The notes: generated by a model not told the origin, from the letters alone. DNA of 64,000 nucleotides from Anseranas semipalmata (GCA_013399115.1 VXAA01004000.1:82591-146590), one strand, 5' to 3'; shown: positions 23,651-36,905, numbered from the stretch's first letter. A program made the numbers and translations.

Positions 23651-24523
23651 ACAGTCCCCCTGAATGACCTCCAGAATGACTTCATCTGAATGACCTCCAT
23701 CACAAAGGCACAGGCATAACCTATCATAAACAAAGTATTTCTGTCCCTGTGCCTGACCCAGAAAGTCTGTGAATCTGTTAGAGCTCTCAGCCAGGAAGGC
23801 TGGTTCCTCACTTCAAGAAGAAGACACTAAGGTTTCTTTAATCTCTGGCATCGTCCAAGACTTCCCTTGGAAATTGCTGGCAGGAGGAATTACTTCTGCA
23901 TGTAAATATCATTTTACTGCTCTGGTAACACAAACTGGGCAGATTTGGACTCTAAGAAACACTATGGAGATAGATATTTGGAAATGATGGGACATTTCTA
24001 CAACAACTCTTTTTTTGAAAAACTGCATCAGCAGGCAAGGCCAGAGTTTACCATCCTTCAGCCTGTTCCTGACTGCCAAATGCCTCCTTGGGTTAGTGGG
24101 GAGAAGGAGGAAGGATGACAGAATTTGGCTGGGCTCCCTTGCACTGACAACTCGCCAGACAAACACTAGGACATCCAGACACTGAAGCCATCTGTGTGTT
24201 GTAAATCTATGTATGACTAGTGTCCACATATCACTCTTGTATTGAGGACATGTGGCATATCTCCTTTATCTAGTGTCCTTTAATAGAGAATGGAATAGCA
24301 AGACCTGTAGTCACATACACTTTGTCACAGAGAAATTATTAGAAAATAACATGCCCATCCTTGTGGCTTACACAAGGGTAGCCCTCTACAATATCCCTTA
24401 AAATATGAACACCAGAACTAGACACAGTATTTCCTCTGATAAATATACTATACAAGTAGAAACATACATCATATGCAACCATAGCTCTAAGTAGTCAATC
24501 CCATATGTAAACACAGTCACACA
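23651..24523. other. Intergenic spacer between CR1 copies
   Basis: About 870 bases without a recognised element. It holds a 14-base direct repeat (CTGAATGACCTCCA at 23660-23673 and 23686-23699) at the truncated end of the neighbouring CR1. Confidence 0.5.
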
Positions 24524-25030
24524 GCAACACAGAACAGTTGGCAGGGAAATCTAGAGGTCACCTAGTCACACTGACAGTATTCCCCTGAGCTGTCTCTTCC
24601 CCAGGCTGAACAGTCCCAGCTCTCTCATCTTCTCCTCATATGACAGATGCTCTAAGCATGTATCTCTGTCGTAGACCATCTTCTCCCCAGGGCCATATCC
24701 CATGGGAGTCTTCCAAGCAGATCACCAAACAGGCCAAGACAGTCCCCTTAAGTCCAGAGTTGTGATCCTGCTATTTGCTTTGTTCACTCCTCTCAGGATC
24801 TTGAACTCCACCACTTTTGGTCCTACAGCCAGGGCTGCTCCTGACCTTCATATTCTGAACCAGTTCTTTTTTTTTTNNNNNNNNNNNNNNNNNNNNTTGT
24901 AACTATGAGGTCCATCAGGGCTTCTCCCCTTGATGGGTCCTCAGTCACCATTGTCAGGCAGTTGCCATCAATGCTCACCAGAAATGTGTATTTCTTATGC
25001 CTTGCTGTGTTTCCCATCCAGGAGATCTAC
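24524..25030 (-). mobile_element. CR1 LINE deletion derivative: endonuclease joined to C-terminal tail
   Basis: Read on the minus strand from 25017, the frame gives FLVSIDGNCLTMVTEDPSRG and then EALMDLIVT, the CR1 endonuclease segment (family NFLVQVIDSPTRGEALLDLLLTN). After the assembly gap comes SGAALAVGPKVVEFKILRG (family GSLGCSDHALVEF-type end of the endonuclease). Within about 120 bases the minus strand then reads [19 protein letters not shown], which belongs to the very C-terminus of ORF2. The whole RT between them is missing. A short 3' UTR follows, ending near CACAGAACAG (24527-24536). A 20-base N gap lies inside. Confidence 0.72.
24877..24896. other. Assembly gap, 20 N
   Basis: Twenty N follow a run of T. 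The gap sits inside the CR1 endonuclease relic, so the missing sequence is probably poly-T plus a little CR1. Confidence 1.
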
Positions 25031-26385
25031 ACACAAACAGAAGATTCTCTCTCTAACCAGTTCTGCATGCAGGACTTCTCTTCTCCCTTGACATGACATT
25101 GTACTAGGGACTCATTTCAAATGTTTTTCCATTATGACATCTCAGTCCTTTCCAAATCCATTGCTTTCCATAGTCCACCCCCTAACTGCACTCTCCTCAA
25201 CACTTTTCGCAATCTGAAATGTTATGTATTGTGCATATTTACTTCCTAATGACTGGTAAAAATGTTACATAGCATGAGACTATCTTGAGCCTTGCACATC
25301 CCCACTAGAAGAAAACTCCATTCAACTCCAGAAAAACCAAATTTCCACAAACTTCTACCTTTGGGCACCTTCTCACTAAAATTTCTTACCATTTAATACC
25401 TAATTCTTGACAATAATTTTTTTTAAAGTTGTGTTATATAAAACTCCAGCAAGTTTACCATGTTTTCTTTGTTTTTACTGACTAAATCTGAAATTGCACA
25501 CACACACAAAATGTAAACAATTTATTCAATAAGACAGTTTCTGTAACCCCATGCTTGCTTAAACATCTTATACTCACCATTCATAAAATGTAGCTTATTG
25601 AAAACCTTTTCAGATTTTTTTCATTGCTTCCATTACTTTGGTAGTAGCTCCAGTTAGCAGAAGAATCAGAGTGTATTTCAAACTTGTGACTGTGGATGTG
25701 AAAGAAATAGCATTGCCTATGTCAGATGACCACAATGTGTTAAATACCATAGACTTGAAGGTGCTTTAAGTACCTTCCTACAGCTGACGGTTCAGCTTCA
25801 GCTGAATCAGTATCAGGAGCCCTTGTATGAAAATGGAGTATGTAGCAGGGATTGTGGCAAGTTAACTGAATCTGTTTCACTCTTAGGAATAAATTAGACC
25901 ACAGGGAAAAAAGAGCCCAATCTGAAATGGTAATTTTACATGAACAACAGATGAAAACTGAGTGTGGGTAAGAGGTCTGGAAAGCAAGAACAAAGCATAC
26001 CATCGATGCTAATCTCAGAAAAGCTGATCAATCTTGCTGTACGTGTATACAGCAAAAAGATCAATACAGCAGAATAGGGGAAATTTTTCCTGTGTTTCAC
26101 CTGCCTGTCCGTGGTTCCCTTTCTTCTTCATCATCAAACAACCATCTCTTCTGACCCAAGCATTCAGAAGCATAACAGATGTATCTGCAGAAGTGGCAGT
26201 AATTATGGCACCCCAAAAAACACACAAATATAAAGGACATTCCTCTTAAGGACTTCTGATGGTTCCCAGGTTAGGAGTAACCTACTGGACAGTTGAAATA
26301 TGCAATACTTCCTTTTACCTAGCAAATACTATCCTGCAGGGACTGACCATCTTATTAATTTTTCCTCACTATAAGCAGTTGCAGT

Positions 26386-26410
26386 TTCTTCTTCTTCTTC
26401 TTCTTCTTCT
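26386..26410 (+). repeat. (TTC)n microsatellite
   Basis: About eight TTC units followed by a T run. Confidence 0.92.
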
Positions 26411-29400
26411 TTTTTTCCTGTTGTTTACTTTATGCTCAGGCAGCTTATTAATATTCAGTTTTCTTGCATCTGATTTATTATAGCTTTTGAGTTTATTCTC
26501 AAGAATTCTTTATGTCTCAAGTTTGTATTGGCTTATAACACTGAAAATATACTCTCTATTGTCCTGAAGAATATTATCCTGACTAGAAAGCTACACAGAC
26601 TATTGCTGGTGAGCAATATTACCTTGGAAAAGAAGAACAAAAGAGAAATGACTGTTTTCTCACCTATATCTACATTTATCTTACCTTGCAGTCATGGTTG
26701 TCATATGTGACCGATCATTTTAGATACAATCCACATTTAACTGTCTCACCAGAAATACTTTAAAGAGATCTGGTTGTCCCAAAATGTTCGTTAATTCACT
26801 TGCTGAAAATTAATCACCTCTAGGTTACCCAAAGTAGGAGACCAGAGCTGCTGTGAAACATCATCTACTTTTGAATATGCCTACAGCAGCATTACAGCTT
26901 GGACCAGGACCTCAATCTGGAAGCAAACACGCTTTTGTTCCCACTTACTGTGTTTTGGTTTGCCTCATGGAATGATCTCAGATCACAAAAAGTTTTCTTC
27001 CTGCTGAAGCTGAACCAGAAGAGGAGCTTACCTCAGAGCTCACTGGTGGACCCTGAACCCACAGGGCAGGACGAGAGCTAGTTAGTCCAAGTGAAACTCC
27101 CTGCACATAGTGCAGACTTCGGGTTCTCAAATCTATTTGCTTCTCCAAATGGCTCTCAATATGCCACACTTCTTCCTAGCCTAGACTTAGCTCTTGATAG
27201 CTTCCAAAATCTTTACGAGCTCAAAGGAGTACTCTTTTTGGTGGGGAGGGGAAGAAAAGTTTTAAACCAAGGGGACAAACTTGCTCCCAAAAGTTCATCA
27301 TAGTTTTGCCTTTTAGGTGCCTTCAAGTGTGGTTCAACAATGGCTAACTAAGCTAAGATGGAGCTTTTCCCAGCTCCATCCATGGCTGTGTGCTTTAATG
27401 ACATCCTGCTTTTGTGTCACTGTGATACCTAGATATGCCCTATCAGGCAGAAAGATAGTGGTGGGGCACTCATATGTCACCCCTTTGCATGAGTGGTGGC
27501 ACCAGCACTGCAGGGTACTCACAGTTTAGACACAGCCTTTGAGGACATGTATACATTTCCCAGTGACACCAGCATATTAACATTTCACCACGGCTAGCTT
27601 GATGGGGTACCCAAGTGTGAATGTGCTGTCGGTAGCGATTAACCATGTTTCACACGTAGGTACTTGGCATGCTGTTAAATGCCAGCAGCAGCTCCATGTC
27701 AGTCTACTGCAGAGATTCAAATACTGCTAATGTTACTGGTGCTGCTCAGATGTCAGTGAGAACGGGGAACAGCCCCCTGAATAAATAATACCTCCAAGTA
27801 GTCTCTGAGGCTTTTCACGGCGTGGTTGCCCAGTGCAGTTTAGCTGCCACTGTGAGACGCATGACTCCTCCACAGACAGGACTGACCTGCTACAGACCTA
27901 GCCCAGGGAATTATCCTTTCCTCTGCAGAGGTTTGTGCTCTTCTCTGGACCTTCTTGTTTCAGTCTTTGATGGCAGTAAAACCAATGGTTGTTATACTGT
28001 CAACTGTAATGTCAGCATTCAGAAGTGGTGTAAATTATACCGCTGTAAATTAGTCCAAGTGAGTGTCAGGAGATGTGTTTTGGTAGAAATTGCATGTTAG
28101 AGAAGTAAAATGGCAGGACTGAAGAAAAGGAAACAAATAAAGTAATATAAGGGGACTTATCCCAGAGAAGGACACAGTATTAATCCTTGAATAAAGACTC
28201 ACATATGCAGCCAGAGAATTATATGTGCAACCACTTGATTATTAATAAAGAAATAGGTGGTCATTACCAACTTGTACCTTTTCCCTGTCCAACTTTTTTT
28301 CATATTCTCCCTCAAGGGCAAACGTCTAATACCTACTAAACTCCTTATTAATAATTTCGTTCTGTACCTCCACTGCTGGCTCCTCTGTATTCAATAGAAA
28401 AAATTCTTATATTCTTAGAAAATATGTGCTGGCTTATATCTGCATTCTGATATAGTAATTTCCTATATAAAAAAGAATAATTAAATTAAGTTTTCTACAA
28501 AGCATATCAAAACAGGAGTAGCTAATATAGGTAGGTTTCCTCTGAAGAGTTTGTACTAGAGCTGATTTCTCAGCCCACTTCCTCAGTAGCATCAGGCTAA
28601 CTGAGATGTGAGAGCTATTTGTACATAGCTTTCTCGCTGTGTAGATAAATCAAAATGTGCAGGTAGGAAGAGCAGAGGGAGCTCTGAATGTCACGTTAGA
28701 CTAAACAGTCGGATCCAAACCTGCATCACAGCTTTGCCTTTGTTCCCTAAATCTTCCAAGTGGGAGTGTTCTCTGGAGCAGATTAATTAAAATTTCAGAG
28801 CCACATGTGTGCATATGTTTGGATATGTCACTTAGACACCCAGCTGTTTGCATATGGCACCCAGGGTTTTCAGTGATATTTGTTTGTGTTTTCAAAGGGA
28901 GAAACAACTCCTATCTTCAGCACCTCACAACACATTTTTATCTTTGCTCAGTATGCAGAGCTGGCAGCATTATATATTTGTTTTTTTCCAATGCACTTCT
29001 GTCAAATTCTGGTTAGCAGATACAGTGAAATCCTGGGGAAAACCACCAAAAAATCTGAATGAATATTTTACAGAATTTATAAAAGTTTTTCTGCAATGGG
29101 AGTTCTTTATGAAGTTACTTTACTTACTGGGAAGAGCTTTGTCTATTGGCATAATTTCCCATGCTTGATCATGCAGACTTTTTTTCTCTCTTGAATGTAA
29201 ATAGGAGAGCTTGACACTACACAGGTTTACACTCTTTAATCAAGTAAAAATGGAAAGTATAAATCTTGTTTGAATATTATTATATTTGTTACATAAATTC
29301 TATTAGGCATACTTAATTATTGTTAATTGAAAAATTTAACTAAAATGGATGTGCATGATCATGTTTAGCTGTCTTTCTTTCAAGAAAGAAAGTTGTTAAT

Positions 29401-29721
29401 GTTTTATAAGTGTCTTTCGTAAGGATTTTCTGGCTTCAGAAATAATTTAATAATAATAACTGCATCAGTGCACAGGGAATTTCAATAGGAAGATTTCCTT
29501 TCTGATCTCATTTATATTGACAAGCGTAAGTGTACCTCATGCATTTTAGGTATACAGCATTTATATTGCACTGTTCTCTGACCTTAACGAGCATCATGAC
29601 AAGCATAATTTTCTGCTATTGTACAAATTCATGTCTGAGAAGGTGGGTTTGATAATATGCCTAAAAGCAGGCTAATATAAAACTCATGTAGTGCTTATAT
29701 TTCCAAATTGTCCCTCTGTCC

Positions 29722-29737
29722 AAAAAAAAAAAAAAAA
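29722..29737 (+). repeat. Poly-A tract, 16 bases
   Basis: Simple A run with no recognised retrocopy upstream. Confidence 0.9.
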
Positions 29738-31090
29738 TACAGCAAGTTTTATATCCAGGCTGTATGGCCAGTTTTGGAATCCCAGGCTTCCCTAAAAGCT
29801 CCTTGAAGTCCAAGTGATTCTTCCAATTTAACTCTAACAGTTTCAGAGAGAGGTTTGTTTGTCTCACTTGACTTCATGTCTTTATTGAAATGTTATTAGA
29901 TAGGCTTACTTTAATGTTTTAACCATAATCTATGAACAGAAAGTGATGAACTTTTTGCTACCTTTAAAATCTTTTTGACTTTCAGAAAGTAGGTGACCAA
30001 ACCCACAAAATTCTGTCTAGAAGCAACTTCCACTAGAGACACGACTGGGGACACAACAGTGGGGTTCAGCGGCCCTTCAGGCTGGGCACCACTTCATCAG
30101 AGAACATCAGAGAACTGGAGGTTAGGGAAGTTTCAGGGTTACATCTGGGGTACCTCCATGCTTGAGCTCATTCCCCGAAGAAGTCAGTTTGGGACACCTG
30201 TGTTTTATCTTCTGATCATGACTAGTCAATTCAAGTGGCCACTAATACTGTTTTTCTGCCAGCAGGTGCTGAATGTTATACTGAAATAAACCAGAGTGGG
30301 GAGAAATTGCTCTAAAATTTGCTTCAAAGTTGCTAAGGAAACCATCTGCCTGCCATCATATAGGTTCGGGGTATCTTTGTAACTCAGATTCAGCTGCCAG
30401 ATGTCTATATGAGGGGCTTTTCAGTGTCAAGGGAAGAACTGAAGAGGAGGGAGAAAATGTTTACTTACTACCAGAATACAAATCTTATTTGTTTCTGGGT
30501 GAGTTCAAAGTCTCATTGGTTGTGTGAGTCAAGGAGCTGCACCCTGGGATTAGACACCTATTGTTTGACCTATGCTTTTAGCTCCAGTTCATCCCCAAAT
30601 CATTGTGAACAGGAAGTCTGGAAGATCTTTACTTATTTATTTTTTCTTCTTTCCTGACCAGCAAAGATATTGCTGTTTCAAAACACAGTGAGCATCCATT
30701 GCTTTGGAGTTCCACTTCTTGTAAATTCTGCCAGAATTTTGACCACTGGAGATGGTAATGGTGTCAGATATTTGTCTTGCACCCTACCCAGGGGGCCTCA
30801 TAAAGTGCTGTGAATTCTTTTGCTATGGGTTAGCTTCTACAGCCCCTTCAGCTTCACTCCAAGAGAAGTGCAGGGAAGAGGGAAAGGAGATTTAAAAAGC
30901 CATCTCGAACTCTTTTAATAAATTGCTATCTTATTCTGGCTGAAGAACTAGATCCTTTTGAAAATGCCTACATGGGGCAGAAAAAAAGCAAGCTTTTAGC
31001 AACTTACCAGAAAAAGACTGGAAAAGTCAGATTTGTTTTCAGATGAGACTAACAGAACACACAAAATCAAGAGCTTGTGGGCTATCTGTT

Positions 31091-31113
31091 AAAAAAACAA
31101 AACAAAACAAAAA
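31091..31113 (+). repeat. (AAAAC)n simple repeat
   Basis: Seven A followed by CAAAA units. Confidence 0.85.
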
Positions 31114-34100
31114 GCTTTTTTCTGGAACTGTGGCCTTAACACCAATGAATATTATCATGATCCACAAATGATGGGAGGAAATTTCACCTGAAATGAGGCA
31201 GGCACAGTTAGCAATAATATGTTTAACTCTGGGCACAGCTCTAGGTCTGCACTCTCACAAAAATATGGGTCCTGCAATACCCACTTCCTAAGTATCACAA
31301 ACTGATCCTTCAGCCCCGGTCATAGTGATCAGCGTAAGGAAATAATCATTTACTTCTTACCACAGAGCTGCCTGGCACATTCAAGACAGTGTGATCCAGG
31401 AGGGGAGAATGATTCATATAATGAATTTGTTCTATGAAAAACACAACTGTATCTCTCAACCAGTGTTCAACAGCAGTGAAAAAACAGCCCTAGCCTTTGT
31501 TGCTTGTACACTGATCTAACAGATGTTCACAGCCTCTGTGCCTCTTATTCTCCCACTTGAATCTCTGCACCACCACATGGTAACTCGTCAGGGCATAAAC
31601 TGTTCTGTTCAGTGGCTGGCCAAAACTAAATCCTACTACTATTCACAATTCCTAACTGCTATTAGAGATAATATGTGACCATTTCTATTTTTAGTGGCAG
31701 CCAAGAATGATGAACAACTGTACTAGGCAAACAAGAGCTACTGTGGTAGACACCAGAGGAAAGAGCACCACTGACAGTCCTGCCATCTAGAGTGTAGACA
31801 CTGCTTGGCCAGTGGTAATGTCAGACAGATGAATAAATAGATAAGCGTTGGATGGAAGGTGGGAAGATGATGTGACAGGAAATGGGTAAATTTGCGTAAA
31901 TCGGTTGTAACACAGGATACAGATGTCATGTTCTACTTTAGATCATTCAGTCTAGGAAATCATGCTTCACATTGCTGAAGCCCGTGTTTCACCGGTACAG
32001 ATTTTGTATGCTGACTTGAGGAAATACTAGATGCAATTTCTGTATTATTTCACAGTGATTTTAATTCTGTCTGTTATGTATCTTCATTATAAACATGCTG
32101 GCTTTCATTCCTCCTGCTACCCCACTCTCAAAGACAAAATGATCCTAATTTCTGCAAATTAAAAGTACAAAGCTGACTCCATCAAGCAAGGATACAAGCA
32201 TTTTCCCGAGGTCTTTTTTTTTTTTCTGTAAAACTGACATAAGCAACAAAGAAATGCAAATGAGCAACTGTATATGCCCGTGTCCACCAAGACTTCCCAT
32301 CTTCTTTCCTAAAATCAAAGCACTGAAGCTTTGCTGAACATGAAGGCTATTCCTGAAAATCCACATCAAACGTCCTGGCCTGAACTGTTACTGTCCAGCT
32401 ACAGGAAAAATCAGTGATTCAGGCACACATACACAATCAATCACAGCTTACACTGGAGTCCAGAGTTGCTGTTTAGCTGCACTGGGGACAGAAGCTTTGC
32501 TCAGGCACACAGAGGACCTCTGATAAATACTAGAGGAGAAACCTTGGGTCTGCTCTACCCATTAACATGGGCACACGCAGGAACTTTCCTGGAGTTTGTC
32601 TGGAACAACTGTGCTCAGTCTGTCCACTGGACATCCCCCCCACCTCCATCACGTTATCACGTCGCTGTCAGGCACATAAGACAATTCCAGGTCCTTTCTC
32701 ACACGGCCCTGTTGCTGCATGCCGCAGGATTACCTAGGATTTATAGGCAGTTTGACCTTCAGCTGCCTTTACATGTTGTGGTAAGGGAGTGATCGGTAGT
32801 ACAGGTACCAAGAAGGTTTCATGGGTCTGTATTTGAGAGCAAGCTAAGATTTTGGCTAAGCGCTGTCTGGACCATGCTCCCAAAGGCATTGCAGCAGTAG
32901 CCCTGAAGATGAGTTTGTTCCTAATTCAGATTAGTTTATTTATACTTATACACTTGTCCCAGAACTGTGATGGTTAAACACAGCATTAAAGCTATAATTA
33001 AGCATTCATAACCAAATGTAGGTATTAAGGGGGAGACAGGACTCCTTTCTTGTTTCCTGCAGTTTTTCTCAGAGCCTGTGGCACCATGATACAGAGATTT
33101 TGTCAAATGAGTTTGAGTATAGCTTGTCTTCTAAACAAAAGACTTCGAGTGACATGAATCATCACCACCTAGAAGCTCCTTTCATAACACTGTATTAAAT
33201 TAAACAAAGGAGAACAAAGACCTGGATGAGACTTTGGGGACCACTGAATCTAATCTCCTGTTTTGCAGGTGAGAGTTTAGATGAGCTGTACTGTCTTAAT
33301 ACAAACAAGTGAAGACATCAATTGCAAGTTCCCAGAAAAAGGACAACCCTCAGAAATTCTTGCTCTCCCTTCTTACATTCCTTGAAATCTGGAATCCCTG
33401 TCTTTCAGTGGGGAGGGATGCACATTCCTGCTTTCTGTTTGGAAATTAATGCAAAGATTTCTTGCAAAATTCTGAACTCAGGATGCCCATACATCAGATC
33501 TTGTTCAGGTTTTGCTCCAAGTATTTCTGCTGCAATATTTGTTGTGGTACATGTTATGCTCAAAATTCCATTATGGGCAAAAAGAAAACATTGCTTATAT
33601 GTAAAGTCAAGTATTTATTATTAGTGTAATTGACATCAAAAATGTTTAATCAAAAAAAATTATTAGTCCAGACCTAATTATTATATAAAAGAGAGAAAAA
33701 TAAAATGAGAGAATATTATTATACAAGAAAATTCTCAGTAATAGTAATAAAACAATTAAAATTGTTATACACATTTCCTTCTGTTTATTCAGCACTCGTT
33801 TTCCTGGTGCTATGTTCATGCTACCACTGCATCATCTAAGGTGATGGCTTCATTCTGGTGAGGGTGAAGGGGGTTCAGCGAGTCATCAGCATCCAAAGTC
33901 CTTCACCAGGGGAAGTGGTGATGGTTTCTTTTTATTCACTCTAGCATCGACTTGGGGTTATTTTTATATGATTGTTAGTCACCTGTACACTTGTTATTTC
34001 TTCATCGGTCTGCAGTGCCTTGTTACATGGGACTCTACTGTATATGGTGCATTTTACATAGGTTAGATGCTTGGTTTTTGTTACCCTAAAACCAGTTTTG

Positions 34101-34669
34101 TCCAGTGTTAGATCTGCATTTCTTTAATAGCCATTGGTGAGTTGTATATAGCCATGGGTTCTACAGCCTGTACCTCATCTTTTACCATGTCATGCTTGCA
34201 ATTCTCACTAGTGCATCTTGCAATCCTGCTTTTCAAAGTCTCTGCTATCTTACAGACCAGAATTTCACCACACTACATGATTGACACAATCATAAATATT
34301 TCATTTTACACAGAACGACAACCTGCTACTACAGCTTACATAAGTATTATAGTTGTACCGTATACAAGTAAGCAACAGTAAAGTTAGACATGATCAACTG
34401 ATCATTAGAAAAATTGACGTTCCAATCTAACGAAAATGAAGCTCTAGGCAGGTCAAGAAAAGTACAGACAAAGCCTTGTCAACTCAGTAAAAAACCCTGT
34501 GGCCTGTTACTAGCAATGACCGTATTGCATTACTCAGCTACAGCGCTACAAATGAGACAATCATAACATTATTTTGTGCTGGGCCTCTAAGCTTCATTTG
34601 CCATTTCAGATAACTGCACTGATCTCTACTTCAGCTGTTAATGCTTCAACTGCTTTTTTTCCATTGCTC

Positions 34670-34685
34670 TTTTTTTTTTTTTTTT
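34670..34685 (+). repeat. Poly-T tract, 16 bases
   Basis: Simple T run in AT-rich sequence. Confidence 0.9.
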
Positions 34686-35775
34686 ACTTTTCCTGTTTTC
34701 TTAGATATACATATGTATAGATATAAAATGAATACCTGAGTAACAGGACAGTTTTTAAACAAGAACCAAATGAATCCATTGTCAACAGAAGAGTAACACT
34801 GGGAAAGAACTTTGCTGCAGAGGTTTTAATTTCAGAATAATTTCTTTCCTGTTAAGTCCCACGAGAAATAATATTAAAATGAAAATGAAGTAATGGATCT
34901 TGTAGAAAGATCTAAGGGGAAAATAAATTGAATTAAGGACAAATTAGTTGGTCCGGTTTTGATGAACACATGGACTTAACGTGACGAGCAAAGATCAGAG
35001 GCTTAATTCAGCGCTCTCATCTGAGAGCCAGAGGAAAGCTTCAAGCTACATTACATGCAAGTCAATCCAGTCTGCTTATGAAAGAAAAAAAAACGTTATC
35101 CCATTCAGTATGTTTCCCTGAAGCAATGGATATTGAGAATTGTTGGTGTATGTGTACATCTCAAACACAAGACTTCAGCAGAGAATGGAAAACATAGATA
35201 AGCAATTTCTTTGGGTTTAGGTGTCTAGATGTATTTATTTATATGAGGAGGAAGAGGGGAAATGATGAGTAAAGGAGAGGTTTTTTCTCTGCTTTAACCT
35301 GTAGGGGTGAGACCCCACTCCTTGTGGGCATGATAGGGAGAGATAGGAAGAGAAGCAGATCTCTTGGGTTTAGATTAAGGCAATTTGTTTCTCATCTGCT
35401 GTTTCTAGCCCTGCCTGATATTCACCTCAGGTTTCAGTTTTCTATTACCTGCAAGAAAAAATGCTGGTATTCAAGCTATATCAGAATGTTTAAAATTAAG
35501 CACACAAAATACATCAGTTTCTATTCTCCAAAAAAAAAAGAAGAGAGGTAACACATGTCTTTAGCAGACTGCCTCGGGTCATAGTTACATGAAGACATAG
35601 ATTCCATAATGAAATATGGATCTGCTCCAAAAAGTATCTCCTAATAGACAACAAGCTGTTCAGCAGCCTCATCTTTATCTGAGTTGACATTTGTCCAAAT
35701 AAATCATCAGAACCTCAAGTTTATTACCGTTGGCAGAGTAGACTCTGGTCTTGTGTTTTCATAGCAATCCACTGA

Positions 35776-35969
35776 TCATAGAATCATTTTATTGTGGAAG
35801 GCAATCTGATGGTTAGACATGATTTATCCTTGGCAAATCAATGCTAACTGTTCCCAGCTATCTTCTTTTCCTCCGTGTGCTCAGTGATGTGCTCCAGGAG
35901 GGCTCCCTCTAATATTTTCCAATGGACTGAACTGAGGCAGACCAGTCCATAGTTCCTGAGGTTGATCTG
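35776..35969 (-). mobile_element. Old CR1 LINE, minus strand, part left of the LTR insertion
   Basis: The plus-strand sequence GACATGATTTATCCTTGGCAAATCAATGCTAACTG and CAGACCAGTCCATAGTTCCTGAGG is the reverse complement of the CR1 RT region (the family has GGTCAGGCATGATTTGCCCTTGG and AGGCCTGTAGTTCCC). It is interrupted at 35969 by an LTR and resumes at 36911. The first bases ATCATAGAATCAT resemble a CR1 tail fused straight to the RT region, which would mean an internal deletion; this part is uncertain. Confidence 0.75.
35965..35969. repeat. Target-site duplication, left copy (ATCTG)
   Basis: ATCTG precedes the LTR and is repeated directly after it at 36906-36910. A 5-bp duplication is the size usual for ERVL-type integrases and some class I elements. 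Confidence 0.75.
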
Positions 35970-36124
35970 TATATTGAGTATAAGTGGCAAGGGTTTGGCA
36001 GCAGGGAAGCTGCAGGGGTGGCCTCTGTGAGCAGAGCCCAGGAGCTGCCCCAGGTCAGACAAGAGCCAGCTCCAGCCGGCTCCAAAAGGGACCCGCCGCT
36101 GGCCAGAGCCCAGCCAGGGAGCGA

Positions 36125-36424
36125 NNNNNNNNNNNNNNNNNNNNNNNNNNNNNNNNNNNNNNNNNNNNNNNNNNNNNNNNNNNNNNNNNNNNNNNNNNNN
36201 NNNNNNNNNNNNNNNNNNNNNNNNNNNNNNNNNNNNNNNNNNNNNNNNNNNNNNNNNNNNNNNNNNNNNNNNNNNNNNNNNNNNNNNNNNNNNNNNNNNN
36301 NNNNNNNNNNNNNNNNNNNNNNNNNNNNNNNNNNNNNNNNNNNNNNNNNNNNNNNNNNNNNNNNNNNNNNNNNNNNNNNNNNNNNNNNNNNNNNNNNNNN
36401 NNNNNNNNNNNNNNNNNNNNNNNN
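36125..36424. other. Assembly gap, 300 N
   Basis: The gap lies in the GC-rich middle of the LTR. The paralogous LTR has about 452 bases (48289-48740) between the positions matching the two gap edges, so the round 300 probably understates the missing length. Confidence 1.
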
Positions 36425-36702
36425 TACGGACCCATATGGGAGCAGTTCTGGAAGAGCTGCAGCCTGTGGGAAGCCCACGCAGGATCAGTTTGGGAAGGAC
36501 GGCATCCCGTGGGAGGGCCTACATGGAGCAGGGGCAGAGAGTGACCGTGAAGGAGCGGCAGAGACGCACCATCATGGACTGACCGCAGCCCCCATTCCCC
36601 TGCCCTGCTTTGGGGGAGGAGGTAGAAGTGGGTGTATGGGGGGGGAAAGGTGTTTTTAGTTTGCTTGTAGTTTCTCACTGTTCCAGTCAGTTAGTAATAG
36701 GC

Positions 36703-36708
36703 AATAAA
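36703..36708 (+). promoter_or_regulatory. LTR polyadenylation signal AATAAA
   Basis: AATAAA in the plus-strand LTR, at the position matching the minus-strand AATAAA at 47953-47958 in the other copy. It would mark the end of R in the retroviral transcript. Confidence 0.65.
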
Positions 36709-36905
36709 TTATATTAATCTCCCTACATTAAGTCTGGTTTGCCCATGACAGTAATTGATGAGTTATGTCCCTGTCCTTATCTCAACCCTTGATTGATCCT
36801 TTTTTTTTTTTTTTTTTATTATTTTCTTCCCCTGTTCCTTTGAGGAAGGTGAGTGAGGCAGCAGTGTGGTGGAGTTTAGCTGCACATCAGCGTGAAACCA
36901 CCACA

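Larger units (their letters stand above)
25031..35775. other. Long unique intergenic stretch
   Basis: Nearly 11 kb without a recognised gene or young transposon. It carries several simple repeats listed separately. A short piece near 33225-33290 (GGGGACCACTGAATCTAATC, then CTGTTTTGCAGGTGAG) resembles old LINE/MIR-type tails but is too short to assign. A GC-richer open frame of 108 codons at 32466-32792 has no family signature. Confidence 0.5.
35970..36905 (+). mobile_element. Solo retroviral LTR (avian ERV), plus strand, containing an assembly gap
   Basis: This is a paralogue of the LTR at 47769-48892 in the opposite orientation. Shared segments include CAGAGCCCAGGAGCTGCCCC and AAAAGGGACCCGCCGCTGGCC before the gap, and GACCCATATGGGAGCAGTTC after it. 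A poly-A signal AATAAA is at 36703-36708. A T run at 36800-36817 lies in the presumed U5. The 3' end AAACCACCACA matches the other copy's ACCCACCACA. The 5' end (TATATTGAGTATAAGTGG) has drifted from the TGTTGGG start. It is flanked by ATCTG on both sides and interrupts a CR1. No internal gag/pol/env is present, so it is a recombination-derived solo LTR. The ERVL-like class is inferred from the 5-bp duplication. Confidence 0.85.

Noticed and set aside
32466..32792. A 108-codon plus-strand frame in GC-richer sequence.
   Set aside because: No recognisable domain, no splice pattern and a composition explained by the local base content. It could be revisited with RNA-seq data.
35984..36678. Frames of 186 to 213 codons spanning the N gap on both strands.
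   Set aside because: Most of their length is undefined sequence and the rest is LTR. There is no evidence of coding.
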